A DNA stretch of 64,000 bases from Nocardioides sp. Soil797 (GTDB lineage Bacteria > Actinomycetota > Actinomycetes > Propionibacteriales > Nocardioidaceae), in contig LMSR01000011.1 of assembly GCA_001429555.1 (NCBI GenBank), positions 187,462 to 251,461 on the forward strand, written 5' to 3'. Positions 8,318 through 16,581 of this stretch are shown here, one piece after another; the first letter of the stretch is position 1, and the number at the start of each line of letters is the position of its first letter. Under the pieces are notes generated by a model. The model was not told where the DNA came from. It made no database searches and saw nothing but the letters and a program-made list of their open reading frames with translations. The position numbers and the translations under genes are program-made.

Positions 8318-8441
8318 GCACCCGACCCTTGAGGCCCCAGATGACGCGGGCCGCGCGCGCGGGTGAACACCGGGCTACATGGCGTGGAGCGTCACGCGAA
8401 AACCGTGCCCACCCGGGCCCGGCGGGCGATCATCGATCGAT

Positions 8442-8477
8442 GGTAGACGGGTGTAAATCGAGCAAGGTAGACTGGTG
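8442..8477 (+). promoter_or_regulatory. Direct repeat upstream of vapB, candidate autoregulatory operator
   Basis: GGTAGACGGGTG (8442-8453) and GGTAGACTGGTG (8466-8477) are 12-nt direct repeats (11 of 12 identical) spaced 24 nt centre to centre, just upstream of the vapB ATG at 8481. The palindrome ATCGATCGAT lies immediately before the first copy (8432-8441). VapB-type antitoxins usually repress their own promoter through repeated sites, so this is a candidate operator. Confidence 0.45.
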
Positions 8478-8480
8478 GAC

Positions 8481-8744
8481 ATGAGTCTGAACATCAAGAA
8501 CGATCGAGTCCACAGGCTCGCTCGAGAGGCGGCGCAGGTGACTGGGCTCTCCCAGACCGCCGCCGTCGAGCAGGGCCTCGAGTTGCTGTTGGACAAATTC
8601 GACGCACGGCCCGCTGAGACCGACCGAAAGCGCCGCCTCGACGTGCTCACCAGCACCGCACTGGCATGGCAGCCAGACACCGATGCCGACAAGCTGCAGG
8701 AGATCGACGAGTTGTACGACGACCACACCGGCTTGCCCGCATGA
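8481..8744 (+). CDS. vapB: VapB-type antitoxin
   Basis: This 87-residue protein starts MSLNIKNDRVHRLAREAAQVTGLS, the typical opening of the Rv0623/PSK family of VapB antitoxins. The N-terminal beta-strand plus helix binds DNA as a ribbon-helix-helix-like dimer; the acidic C-terminal half (ADKLQEIDELYDDHTGLP) should wrap the toxin. An in-frame GTG two codons upstream (8475) is possible, but the ATG matches the family start. The gene overlaps vapC by ATGA, the usual toxin-antitoxin arrangement. The pair sits between two paralogous phosphodiesterase genes. Confidence 0.9.
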   Translation: MSLNIKNDRVHRLAREAAQVTGLSQTAAVEQGLELLLDKFDARPAETDRKRRLDVLTSTALAWQPDTDADKLQEIDELYDDHTGLPA

Positions 8745-9136
8745 TCGTCGACTCCTCAGCCGTCATCGCGGTCCTGCGCAACGAACCCGAGCGCGAGCGA
8801 TTCGTTGAGCTGTTGCTGGACAATTCCGCCCAGATGTCGGCAGCGAACTGGCTCGAGGCGGCAATGGTGGCTGACGGCAGCGGGCATGCCGCAGGCAGCA
8901 ACTTCGATCGCATCGTCGAAGCCGCCGAGATCGACATTCTCCCCGTGACTCCGGCACACGCACGCGCCGCACGGACTGCGTTCCGTCGCTACGGCCGAGG
9001 GTCAGGCTCTCCTGCTCGGCTCAACTTCGGCGACTGCCTGGCCTACGCGCTCTCGGCCGTGAGCGGTGAGCCGCTGCTCTTCAAGGGTGACGGCTTCTCC
9101 CACACCGACGTCCTGCAGGTCACCACTGATCTCTGA
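8741..9136 (+). CDS. vapC: VapC-type PIN-domain ribonuclease toxin
   Basis: This 131-residue PIN domain protein has acidic metal ligands at D4 (MIVDSSAVIAVL), E in AANWLEAAMV near residue 40, D in NFGDCLAYALS, and a final acidic site in FKGDGFSHTD. VapC toxins are Mg-dependent RNases that cut tRNA or rRNA when released from VapB. The ATG at 8741 is inside the vapB stop (ATGA) and gives the canonical MIVDSSA start. An upstream in-frame start would create a run-on into vapB. All four acidic positions look intact, so the toxin should be active. Confidence 0.92.
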   Translation: MIVDSSAVIAVLRNEPERERFVELLLDNSAQMSAANWLEAAMVADGSGHAAGSNFDRIVEAAEIDILPVTPAHARAARTAFRRYGRGSGSPARLNFGDCLAYALSAVSGEPLLFKGDGFSHTDVLQVTTDL

Positions 9137-9172
9137 GCATCAAGCGGCGTGTCACAGCGCGACCGCGGGACG

Positions 9173-10312
9173 TCATGCGAACTGGCTGTTCGGGCGGCCA
9201 GTTCGTATGACGTCGTGGGACTCGCGCACCACGTCGAGGACCAGGTCGGGGTGATCGGTGATCAGCCCGTCCACGCCGGCGTCGAGGAACGCCCGGGCCT
9301 CGGCGGCCAGGTCACCTGCGGCCCCAGCGCCACCGGAGGAACGCAGGTTGCGCGGCAGGAAGCGGTTCTCCCGCCGCAGCGTCCACACGTGCACGGTCAT
9401 CCACATCCGGTGCGCATCACGCACCAGCGACGAGGGCCCCGTGATGTTGCCAGCGTCATCACGGGGAAGCACCAACGACTTGTGCGCGCCGATGCCGTCG
9501 GCGTACTCGTCGATCCAGGTCAGGCCGTCGCGGGTGCACAGATCGGCGTACGTCCGTGAGTCACCCGCGGCGACCAGGTCAGCGGGGCGCTTGTCGGCGG
9601 CCTCGAGCAGCTGCACGATCTCGACCCGGGTCTCGTGGGCCAACCGCCGCAGGACGGTCGGCTCGAAGCTCATCACCGTCACCCGCGAGCGCGGGTGGTC
9701 GAGACCGTGGCGGCGCAGGTCGAAGAGCAGCATCGGGTCGAGGGCGAGGCCGATCGACTCGAAATACGCCGCGTGCTTGAGCTCGGCCATCACCCCGATG
9801 CTGCGCCCCCCGAGCACCGACTCGGCACCGACCATGGCCAACACCTCGTTGAAGGACGGGATGCCGCACTTCCCGTCGTACGACGCACTGTCGGGGCGCA
9901 TCGTGCCGAGACGTTCGCGCGCCGTGAGCGCCTTGAGCTCGGCGAGGGTGAAGTCCTCCACGAACCACCCCGTGACGGAGAGCCCGTCAATGGTCTTCGT
10001 GGTCTCCCGATCAGCGAACTCCGGGTGGTCGGCGACGTCAGTGGTGGAGCTGATCTCGCTCTCGTGGCGAGCAACCAACACCCCGTCACGCGTCGCGACG
10101 AGATCCAGCTCGATCGCGTCGGCACCCATCCGGATCGCCATCCGGTAGGCCTCGATCGTGTGCTCCGGGCGATAGCCGCTGGCGCCACGGTGGGCAACCA
10201 CGGCCGGGGTGACCACCAAGCTCGGGGACACCCTGCGCGACACGGCGAGATCGGTCACGAGACAAGTGAGACAGATCCGGTCGGCGTTTGGGTGAAGGCG
10301 CGGTGAACGCAT
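9173..10312 (-). CDS. Glycerophosphodiester phosphodiesterase (copy 2)
   Basis: This 379-residue GDPD family protein has VVAHRGASGYRPEHT, AIELDLVATRDGVLVARHESEI and a C-terminal GVDGLITDHPDLV, so the catalytic residues are intact. It is the paralogue of the secreted enzyme at 7163-8317, but its N-terminus (MRSPRLHPNADRICLTCLV) is not a clear signal peptide, so it may be cytosolic or the start may be wrong. An open frame extends far upstream but overlaps other genes, so the ATG at 10312 is chosen. The vapBC pair lies directly between the two paralogues. Confidence 0.88.
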   Translation of the reverse strand: MRSPRLHPNADRICLTCLVTDLAVSRRVSPSLVVTPAVVAHRGASGYRPEHTIEAYRMAIRMGADAIELDLVATRDGVLVARHESEISSTTDVADHPEFADRETTKTIDGLSVTGWFVEDFTLAELKALTARERLGTMRPDSASYDGKCGIPSFNEVLAMVGAESVLGGRSIGVMAELKHAAYFESIGLALDPMLLFDLRRHGLDHPRSRVTVMSFEPTVLRRLAHETRVEIVQLLEAADKRPADLVAAGDSRTYADLCTRDGLTWIDEYADGIGAHKSLVLPRDDAGNITGPSSLVRDAHRMWMTVHVWTLRRENRFLPRNLRSSGGAGAAGDLAAEARAFLDAGVDGLITDHPDLVLDVVRESHDVIRTGRPNSQFA

Positions 10313-10339
10313 GACGACCTCTTTGGCACGATGGCAGGC

Positions 10340-10864
10340 ATGAGTCTGGAGTTCCTGCCCGTCCTGGACCGTCTCGACCTCGTTGCCGATCCGGTGGCCC
10401 GAGCCCTCAAGTCGTCGCCGCACGCTGGCGACGTACGCGTGACGCAGATCGACCCTGAGCTCGCCGACACCGCTGCGATGACCGAGGCCTACGGCACCGA
10501 CCTGGAACAGTCGGCCAACTGTGTCGTGATCAGCGGGAAGCGTGCCGGTGAGGAACGGCTCGCCGCCTGCGTGGTGCGCGCCGACACCCGGGCGGATGTG
10601 AACAAGCGGGTCAAGCAGCTCCTCGACGTCCGCAAGTGCTCCTTCCACCCGATGGAGCGCGCGGTCGAGGAGACCGGGATGGAATACGGCGGGATCACCC
10701 CGATCGGGCTGCCCGAAGGGTGGCGCCTGCTGGTGGACTCTCGGATCGTCGAGATCGACGACGCCATCATCGGCAGTGGCATCCGTGGGTCGAAGCTGTT
10801 CCTGCCCGGGCGGCTCCTGGGTGAGCTTCCCGGCGCCGAGGTGATCGAGGGCCTCGCCGGCTGA
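10340..10864 (+). CDS. YbaK/aminoacyl-tRNA deacylase (ProX-like) domain protein
   Basis: This is a 174-residue single-domain protein of the YbaK/prolyl-tRNA synthetase-associated family: LEQSANCVVISGK, KRVKQLLDVRKCSF and GMEYGGITPIGLPEGWRLLVD. These domains deacylate mischarged tRNAs in trans (for example Cys- or Ala-tRNAPro). The G-[IM]-x-P-x-G loop is visible in YGGITPIGLPEG. Two starts are possible, ATG 10331 and ATG 10340; the second is used because it leaves more room from the divergent phosphodiesterase gene. Neither has a strong Shine-Dalgarno sequence. Confidence 0.85.
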   Translation: MSLEFLPVLDRLDLVADPVARALKSSPHAGDVRVTQIDPELADTAAMTEAYGTDLEQSANCVVISGKRAGEERLAACVVRADTRADVNKRVKQLLDVRKCSFHPMERAVEETGMEYGGITPIGLPEGWRLLVDSRIVEIDDAIIGSGIRGSKLFLPGRLLGELPGAEVIEGLAG

Positions 10865-10931
10865 GGGCCTCTCTCCGGGCTGTTGCGGGGTGGTCCCCAC
10901 TGACCACCGAACCCGGGCCGCCGCCTCCAGC

Positions 10932-10970
10932 GTGTGGATTCTCCGGCCTCTGACGCCGGAAGATCCACAC
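10932..10970 (+). terminator. Hairpin terminator after the YbaK-type gene
   Basis: GTGTGGATTCTCCGGC (10932-10947) and GCCGGAAGATCCACAC (10955-10970) pair at 14 of 16 positions with a 7-nt loop, 68 bp after the upstream stop and 84 bp before the ABC operon start. There is no T-tract. Confidence 0.7.
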
Positions 10971-11053
10971 ACTGATCGGCGTACGAGCGACGGAGCGCTG
11001 GGCCGACGGAAAACGGTTGGCGGGCGGGGGTCGGAGAAACGTAGCGTGCAGCA

Positions 11054-12853
11054 GTGCGCAAACTCCCACTCGACGACCCGGGCGTCGCTGATCACCGCTC
11101 CCCCGGACGGTTCCTGTGGTGGATGGCCAAGGGCCAGTGGCACACGCTGCTCCTCGGCATGGTCTTCGGCATCATCTGGATGAGCGCACAGGCCGTGATG
11201 CCGGCCGTCATCGGTCGGGCCATCGACGAGGGCATCGCCGCACGTGACCGCGACGCGCTCTTCCGTTGGGCTGCCGTGATGTTGGGCATCGGCCTGGTGC
11301 TGGCCGCCTCCGGCATCATTCGCCACCGGTTCGCGGTGACCAACTGGCTGACCGCGGCCTATCGGACGATCCAGCTCGTAGGGCGCCAGGTGGCGCGCCT
11401 CGGCGGCACCCTGCCACGCAAGGTCTCCACCGGCGAGGTGGTCGCGATCGGCAACAGCGACATCTCCAATCTCGGCCAGGTGATGGACGTGACCGCGCGC
11501 TTCGCCGGCGCGATCGTCTCCTTCTTCCTGGTCTCGGTGATCCTGCTGCAGACCAGCGTCACCCTCGGCCTCGTCGTGCTGATCGGCGTACCCGCCCTGA
11601 TGCTGCTGATCGGTCCGCTGCTCTCGCCGCTGCAGAAGCGCAGCGCCGCCCAGCGTGAGCTGATGGGCGAGCTCTCCAACACCGCCAGCGACATCGTCGG
11701 CGGGTTGCGGGTGCTGCGTGGCGTCGGCGGAGAGTCCGTCTTCCTGGAGCGCTATCGCCGGGAGTCACAGAAGACCCGGCGGGCCGGCGTACAGGTCGCA
11801 CGTCTGCAGTCCGTCCTCGACGCGTTGCAGGTGCTGTTGCCCGGCATCTTCGTGGTGCTGGTGGTCTGGCTCGGCGCACGCTACGCGGTCCGCGGCCAGA
11901 TCAGCCCCGGCGAGCTGGTCGCTTTCTACGGGTACGCCGCCTTCCTGATGATCCCACTGCGCACCGCCACCGAGTACGCCAACAAGTTCATCCGCGCACG
12001 CGTCTCGGCCAAGCGGGTCTGCCGGGTGCTCGCCCTGCAACCCGACGTCGAGGCCGTGCCCGACCCGATGCCGTCACCCCCGCTCGGATCCGGCCTGTAC
12101 GACGTCCGCACCGGCCTGGCGATCGCGCCCGGGCGGATCACGGCCATCGTCTCCGACCGACCCGACGACTCCGCCCGCCTGGCCGACCGGCTGGGCCTGC
12201 AGGCGCCTGCCCCGGATGACGACGTGCGGCTCGGTGAGGTCCCGCTGACCAGACTGGACCCGAGCGAAGTACGCCGCCGGATCGTGGTCTCCGACACCGG
12301 CAGCGCCCTCTTCTCAGGGCGTCTCGCCGATCGGCTGAACGTGACCGGTCGACCCCGTGCGGAGGTCGAGGCCGCCCTGCACACGGCCAGCGCCGAAGAC
12401 GTGCTGGATGCCCTCGACGGCGGACTCGACGGTGAGGTCGCCGAGCGTGGCCGCTCCTTCTCCGGTGGGCAGCGGCAGCGTCTCGTCCTGGCCCGCGCCT
12501 TGTTGGTCGACCCCGAGATCCTGGTCCTGGTCGAGCCGACCAGCGCGGTCGACGCCCACACCGAGTCGCGGATCGCCGCACGCCTGCGTGGTCATCGGGT
12601 GGGACGCACGACGGTGGTCACCACGTCGAGTCCGCTGGTGCTCGACGCGGTCGACGAGGTCGCATTCCTGGCAGGAGGCAGTCCCGAGGGCGGCAGTCTC
12701 AACGGATGCCCGGATGACGGCCGGATCGTGGCCACCGGAACCCACCGGGAGCTGCTCGAGACCTGCCCGGCCTACCGCCGCACGGTGATCCGCGAGACCG
12801 AGATCGACACGTTGGCTGGATCCGGGTCCGAAGAAGGGGCGGTGGCGCGATGA
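11054..12853 (+). CDS. ABC exporter subunit A, Walker A lost but signature motif intact
   Basis: This 599-residue type IV ABC half-transporter has six membrane helices in residues 20-320 and a nucleotide-binding domain at about 345-590. The P-loop position reads AIVSDRPDDSARLADRLG instead of GxxGxGKST. The ABC signature FSGGQRQRL (about 468) and Walker B EILVLVEPTSAVD are intact, while the H-loop histidine region reads VVTTSSPLV (no His). This half therefore cannot bind ATP normally at its own P-loop but can complete the partner's site. GTG start; its stop overlaps subunit B by ATGA, so the two form a heterodimer. The substrate is unknown (multidrug or lipid exporter class). Confidence 0.92.
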   Translation: MRKLPLDDPGVADHRSPGRFLWWMAKGQWHTLLLGMVFGIIWMSAQAVMPAVIGRAIDEGIAARDRDALFRWAAVMLGIGLVLAASGIIRHRFAVTNWLTAAYRTIQLVGRQVARLGGTLPRKVSTGEVVAIGNSDISNLGQVMDVTARFAGAIVSFFLVSVILLQTSVTLGLVVLIGVPALMLLIGPLLSPLQKRSAAQRELMGELSNTASDIVGGLRVLRGVGGESVFLERYRRESQKTRRAGVQVARLQSVLDALQVLLPGIFVVLVVWLGARYAVRGQISPGELVAFYGYAAFLMIPLRTATEYANKFIRARVSAKRVCRVLALQPDVEAVPDPMPSPPLGSGLYDVRTGLAIAPGRITAIVSDRPDDSARLADRLGLQAPAPDDDVRLGEVPLTRLDPSEVRRRIVVSDTGSALFSGRLADRLNVTGRPRAEVEAALHTASAEDVLDALDGGLDGEVAERGRSFSGGQRQRLVLARALLVDPEILVLVEPTSAVDAHTESRIAARLRGHRVGRTTVVTTSSPLVLDAVDEVAFLAGGSPEGGSLNGCPDDGRIVATGTHRELLETCPAYRRTVIRETEIDTLAGSGSEEGAVAR

Positions 12854-14592
12854 ACCAGGTGCTTCCCGTGGCCGGGACCCGCGAGGTCCGTGCCTATGCG
12901 GTCTCGATCGCCCGCAACCACCCACGGATGTTGTGGCTCGCGCTCGGTCTGCATGCACTCGCTGCCGTCGCCGCACTGGCCGCCCCTCGTCTGCTCGGCC
13001 AACTGGTCGAGTCCGTCGAGAAGGGCACCACGGTCAGCCACGTCAACACGGTGGCGTTGCTGCTCGCCGGATTCCTCCTCGTGCAGACGGTCCTGACCCG
13101 CCAGGCCCGTTATGTCTCCCAGTCGCTGGGCGAGGAGGTGCTCGCCGAGCTGCGCGAGGACTTCGTCGAGAACACGCTGGCCCTTCCCGTGGGGGTGGTC
13201 GAGTCGGCCGGTTCCGGTGACCTGTTGACCCGCACGTCGCGCGACGTCGACCAGCTCGGTTGGTCGGTGCGTTGGGCGATGCCAGAGTGGACCATCGCGG
13301 TGATCACCGCGGTGCTCACCTTCGTGGCGGCACTGTCGATCGGCTGGTGGGTCGCACTGCCGTGCCTGACCGGCGTACCCCTCCTGGTGATCGGCCTGAG
13401 GTGGTACCTGGCCCGCGCCAAGGACGGCTACCTGCGCGAGAACGCGTCGTACTCGCAGATCTCCGCGACCCTGACCGAGAACACGGAGGGCGCCCGCACC
13501 GTCCAGGCGCTCGGGCTCGGCGAGGAGCGGATCGCTGCGCTCGATGCCGACTGTGCGGCGTCCTTCGAGGCCGAGAAGTACACGTTGCGGCTGCGCACGG
13601 TGTTCTTCCCGAGCATGGAGCTGGCCTATCTGCTGCCGACGGTGGCGACCCTGCTGTTCGGTGGCTGGCTCTACACCAGGGGCCAGGTCTCGCTGGGCGA
13701 GGTCACCGCCGCCACGCTCTACGTCCAGATGCTGATCGACCCGGTCGACCGCCTGGTGTCGATTCTCGACGAGCTGCAGGTCGGCGGCGCGTCGCTGGCC
13801 CGCCTGCTCGGAGTCGCGCAGGTGCCCCACGACCGGGTGGCCACCGGTGCCCAGCCCAGCAACGAGAAGCTCGACGCCGAGGACGTGCACTTTGCGTACG
13901 TCGAGGGGCGCGACGTGCTGCACGGCATCGACCTGTCGGTCGGTGTCGGTGAGCGGATCGCGATGGTGGGTCCGTCCGGTGCCGGCAAGTCGACCCTCGG
14001 CCGACTGCTGGCCGGGATCCACCCGCCCCGTGCCGGATCGGTGACGGTGGGCGGGGTCGGTCTGACCGAGCTGCCGCTGGACGACCTGCGCGGCCATGTC
14101 GCGCTGGTCACCCAGGAGCACCACGTCTTCGTGGGCACCATCCGCGAGAACCTGGCCCTCGCTGCGCCGCACGAGGCCAGCGACGAGGAGATCTGGTCGG
14201 CGCTGGCAGCGGTCGACGCCGATGCCTGGGTGCGTGCCTTCCCGAACGGGTTGACCGAGCTGGTCGGCTCCGGCGGTCGCACGTTGTCTGCCGCACAGGC
14301 CCAGCAGGTGGCTCTGGCCCGTCTCGTGCTGGCCGACCCGCACACGCTCGTGCTCGACGAGGCGACCTCGCTGATCGACCCGCGCGCTGCGCGTCACCTC
14401 GAGCGCTCCCTGGCCGCCGTACTCCACGGGCGCACGGTCATCGCCATCGCCCACCGGCTCTTCTCGGCGCACGATGCCGACCGGGTCGCGGTCGTCGAGG
14501 ACGGCACGATCTCCGAGTTCGGATCGCACGACGAACTGGTCGAGGCCGGTGGTTCCTACGCGGCCCTGTGGGATTCCTGGAACGGCCGCTGA
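12850..14592 (+). CDS. ABC exporter subunit B, Walker A intact but signature motif degenerate
   Basis: This 580-residue half-transporter has six membrane helices in about 25-310. Its NBD has a normal Walker A (GPSGAGKST, about 374-382), Q-loop (TQEHH), Walker B with catalytic Glu (TLVLDEATSL, about 499-508) and H-loop (IAIAHRL). The signature is LSAAQAQQV instead of LSGGQ. It pairs with subunit A, and one composite ATP site (this P-loop with A's SGGQ) is canonical. The other is doubly degenerate. The domain resembles actinobacterial heterodimeric exporters such as the TM287/288 class. A long palindrome follows the gene. Confidence 0.93.
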   Translation: MNQVLPVAGTREVRAYAVSIARNHPRMLWLALGLHALAAVAALAAPRLLGQLVESVEKGTTVSHVNTVALLLAGFLLVQTVLTRQARYVSQSLGEEVLAELREDFVENTLALPVGVVESAGSGDLLTRTSRDVDQLGWSVRWAMPEWTIAVITAVLTFVAALSIGWWVALPCLTGVPLLVIGLRWYLARAKDGYLRENASYSQISATLTENTEGARTVQALGLGEERIAALDADCAASFEAEKYTLRLRTVFFPSMELAYLLPTVATLLFGGWLYTRGQVSLGEVTAATLYVQMLIDPVDRLVSILDELQVGGASLARLLGVAQVPHDRVATGAQPSNEKLDAEDVHFAYVEGRDVLHGIDLSVGVGERIAMVGPSGAGKSTLGRLLAGIHPPRAGSVTVGGVGLTELPLDDLRGHVALVTQEHHVFVGTIRENLALAAPHEASDEEIWSALAAVDADAWVRAFPNGLTELVGSGGRTLSAAQAQQVALARLVLADPHTLVLDEATSLIDPRAARHLERSLAAVLHGRTVIAIAHRLFSAHDADRVAVVEDGTISEFGSHDELVEAGGSYAALWDSWNGR

Positions 14593-14643
14593 TCCCGCCG
14601 CGGAGTTCGCGACGGAGTTCGCCGCGGAGTTCGCGAAAGTGCG

Positions 14644-14700
14644 TGAGACCAACGTTCTGGTTGCGTTCGGGGTCGAAACCCAACCAGAACGTTGGTCTCA
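14644..14700. terminator. Long perfect inverted repeat between convergent genes
   Basis: The 20-nt arm TGAGACCAACGTTCTGGTTG (14644-14663) is repeated perfectly inverted at 14681-14700, with a 17-nt loop. It separates the exporter operon (stop 14592) from the convergent F420 reductase gene (stop 14745). Before it, at 14601-14636, GCGGAGTTCGC-type 12-nt units repeat three times. Probably a bidirectional terminator. Confidence 0.85.
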
Positions 14701-14744
14701 GTGACGTGGAGGCGGGAAATCGGCGTGCCCGCCCGACGCCGAGG

Positions 14745-15413
14745 TCAGAGGCCGGAGATACGCACTCCGGAGCGCACTTTGTAGGCCTTGTTGATCGAGA
14801 TCAGCACGGCCGTCAGCGGCTCGAGCTGACGGGCCAGGCGCAGCTTGCCGGCGTTGATGCCGATGCGTGAGGTGACCGCTCGGGCCAGCTCCTGGGCGGT
14901 CTCCTTGGCCTCGGCCGAGTCGCCGCAGACCAGCACGTCCTCGTGGTCGAGGTACTCGTCGTCCGACCAGAGGGAAGCAGCGGCGACGTGGTGGAAGGCA
15001 CCGACCACCGATGCGGTGGGCACGATGGCGGCGGCGGCCTCGGCGGCCGAGCGCTCGACGTCGAGCCCGTAGGGGCCACCCTTGTCGAAACCGAGCGGGT
15101 TGACGCACGAAATGATGGTCTTGCCGGCCAGCGACTCGGCCAGCGACTCCACGAGCTCGTCGTGCCCGTTGAACGGAACGGCCAGCAGCACCACGTCGGC
15201 GGCGGCTGCCGCGTCGGCGTTCGCGGCGCCCGAGACGACCGGGGACCCGCCCTCGGCGGTGAGCCGCTCGGCGATCTCAGCGGCCACCGGCTCTGCCTTC
15301 TCGGCGGCCCGGGAGCCGATCACCACTTCGTGGCCGTGCTTGGCGAATCGGTAGGCAAGACCCTTGCCCTGCGGACCGGTGCCACCGATCACGGCGATGC
15401 GGAACGTCGTCAT
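14745..15413 (-). CDS. npdG: F420-dependent NADP(H) reductase (Fno)
   Basis: This 222-residue protein has an N-terminal Rossmann NADP site (IAVIGGTGPQGKGLAYRFA, about 6-24) and the Fno-type segments EVVIGSRAAEKA, LLAVPFNGHDELV and IISCVNPLGFDKGGPYG. Fno transfers hydride between NADPH and coenzyme F420, giving reduced F420 for F420-dependent oxidoreductases. It is divergent from a luciferase-like F420 oxidoreductase and 2.4 kb from fbiC, so cofactor synthesis, reduction and use are clustered. The ATG at 15413 is preceded by a purine-rich GGAGAGAGACGCAGAG stretch. Confidence 0.93.
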   Translation of the reverse strand: MTTFRIAVIGGTGPQGKGLAYRFAKHGHEVVIGSRAAEKAEPVAAEIAERLTAEGGSPVVSGAANADAAAAADVVLLAVPFNGHDELVESLAESLAGKTIISCVNPLGFDKGGPYGLDVERSAAEAAAAIVPTASVVGAFHHVAAASLWSDDEYLDHEDVLVCGDSAEAKETAQELARAVTSRIGINAGKLRLARQLEPLTAVLISINKAYKVRSGVRISGL

Positions 15414-15464
15414 CTCTGCGTCTCTCTCCTGGAGCTCGAAGTCGAATGTGGCGCACCCCTTGCT

Positions 15465-15489
15465 ACTGTGACAGTTCTACTGTCACAGT
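15465..15489. promoter_or_regulatory. Palindromic operator in the npdG / F420 oxidoreductase divergent promoter
   Basis: ACTGTGACAG (15465-15474) and CTGTCACAGT (15480-15489) form a perfect 10-bp inverted repeat with a 5-nt spacer, midway in the 133-bp divergent intergenic region. The geometry fits a homodimeric repressor (TetR or GntR type) able to control both directions. No regulator gene is adjacent. Confidence 0.65.
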
Positions 15490-15546
15490 TGCGGCACGCG
15501 CATGTCGCAGGCTACCCATTCACAGAGACCTTGAAGGATCGTGTCC

Positions 15547-16581
15547 ATGAAGCTCTCCATGCCCCTGATGTATGCCGGCAACCCCCGCGAGGCCGCCGAC
15601 CAGGTCGTCGGACTCGAGAACGCCGGCCTCGACACCGTGTGGATCGCCGAGGCCTATGGCTTCGACTCCCCCACGCTGATGGGCTACCTCGCCGCCAAGA
15701 CCGAGACGATCGAGATCGGCGCCGCGATCCTCAACGTCTATTCGCGCACCCCCGGCACCCTGATCCAGACCGCCGCCGGGCTCGACAACGTCTCCGGCGG
15801 CCGCGCGATCATCGGACTCGGCGCCTCCGGCCCGCAGGTGATCGAGGGCTGGCACGGCGTGCCGTACGCCAAGCCCCTGGGTCGCACCCGTGAGGTGATC
15901 GACCTGATGCGTGCCGGGCTGCGTCGCGAGAAGCTCAGCGCCGAAGGCACCTTCAACATCCCTCTCGACAAGGAGCACGGCGCAGTCACCGGGCTCGGCA
16001 AGTCGCTGAAGATCCTGACCCACCCCGAGCGCGCCTCCGTGCCGATCTACATCGCCGGACTCGGCCAGAAGAGCGTCGCGCAGACCGCCGAGATCGCCGA
16101 CGGTTGGTTGCCGTTCCTGTTCATCCCCGAGAAGGCCGATTCGGTGTGGGGCGAGGCCCTGACCGCCGGCAAGGCCAAGCGCTCGGCCGAGCTGGCGCCC
16201 CTCGAGGTGGCCGCCGGCGGCATGTGTGCCATCGGTGAGGACGTCAAGGGGCTGCTCGACTTCGCCCGCCCGATGGTCGCCCTCTACATCGGCGGCATGG
16301 GTGCGCGCGGCAAGAACTTCTACAACGACCTCGCCGTCCAGTACGGCTACGAGGCGGAGGCCAAGCAGATCCAGGACCTCTACCTCGACGGCAAGAAGAA
16401 GGAGGCCGAGGCGGCCATCCCGATGGAGATGCTCGAGCTGGGCAACCTCGTCGGCCCCGCGTCGTACGTCAAGGAGCGCATCGAGGCGTTCCGCGCGGCC
16501 GGCGTCACCAACCTGCAGATCACCCCGGCGGCCGAAGATCCCACCGCCCTGGTGCGCGAGATGAAGGAGCTGATCGGATGA
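15547..16581 (+). CDS. LLM-class F420-dependent oxidoreductase
   Basis: This 344-residue bacterial luciferase-like (TIM-barrel) protein has ENAGLDTVWIAEAYGFDSPTL and IEIGAAILNVYSRTPGTLIQTA, followed by GGRAIIGLGASGPQVIEGWHG. The latter resembles F420-dependent members such as Mer/Fgd-type and the actinobacterial LLM F420 family. It should use reduced F420 for hydride transfer to an unknown substrate. The ATG at 15547 lies 8 nt after GAAGGA; the GTG two codons upstream is too close to it. It is coupled (ATGA at 16578) to an acyl-CoA dehydrogenase and divergent from npdG. Confidence 0.92.
   Translation: MKLSMPLMYAGNPREAADQVVGLENAGLDTVWIAEAYGFDSPTLMGYLAAKTETIEIGAAILNVYSRTPGTLIQTAAGLDNVSGGRAIIGLGASGPQVIEGWHGVPYAKPLGRTREVIDLMRAGLRREKLSAEGTFNIPLDKEHGAVTGLGKSLKILTHPERASVPIYIAGLGQKSVAQTAEIADGWLPFLFIPEKADSVWGEALTAGKAKRSAELAPLEVAAGGMCAIGEDVKGLLDFARPMVALYIGGMGARGKNFYNDLAVQYGYEAEAKQIQDLYLDGKKKEAEAAIPMEMLELGNLVGPASYVKERIEAFRAAGVTNLQITPAAEDPTALVREMKELIG

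Noticed and set aside
12772..14652. A 626-codon minus-strand frame over ABC subunit B
   Set aside because: Antisense to a clearly recognisable ABC gene; no domain and no ribosome site. High-GC shadow.
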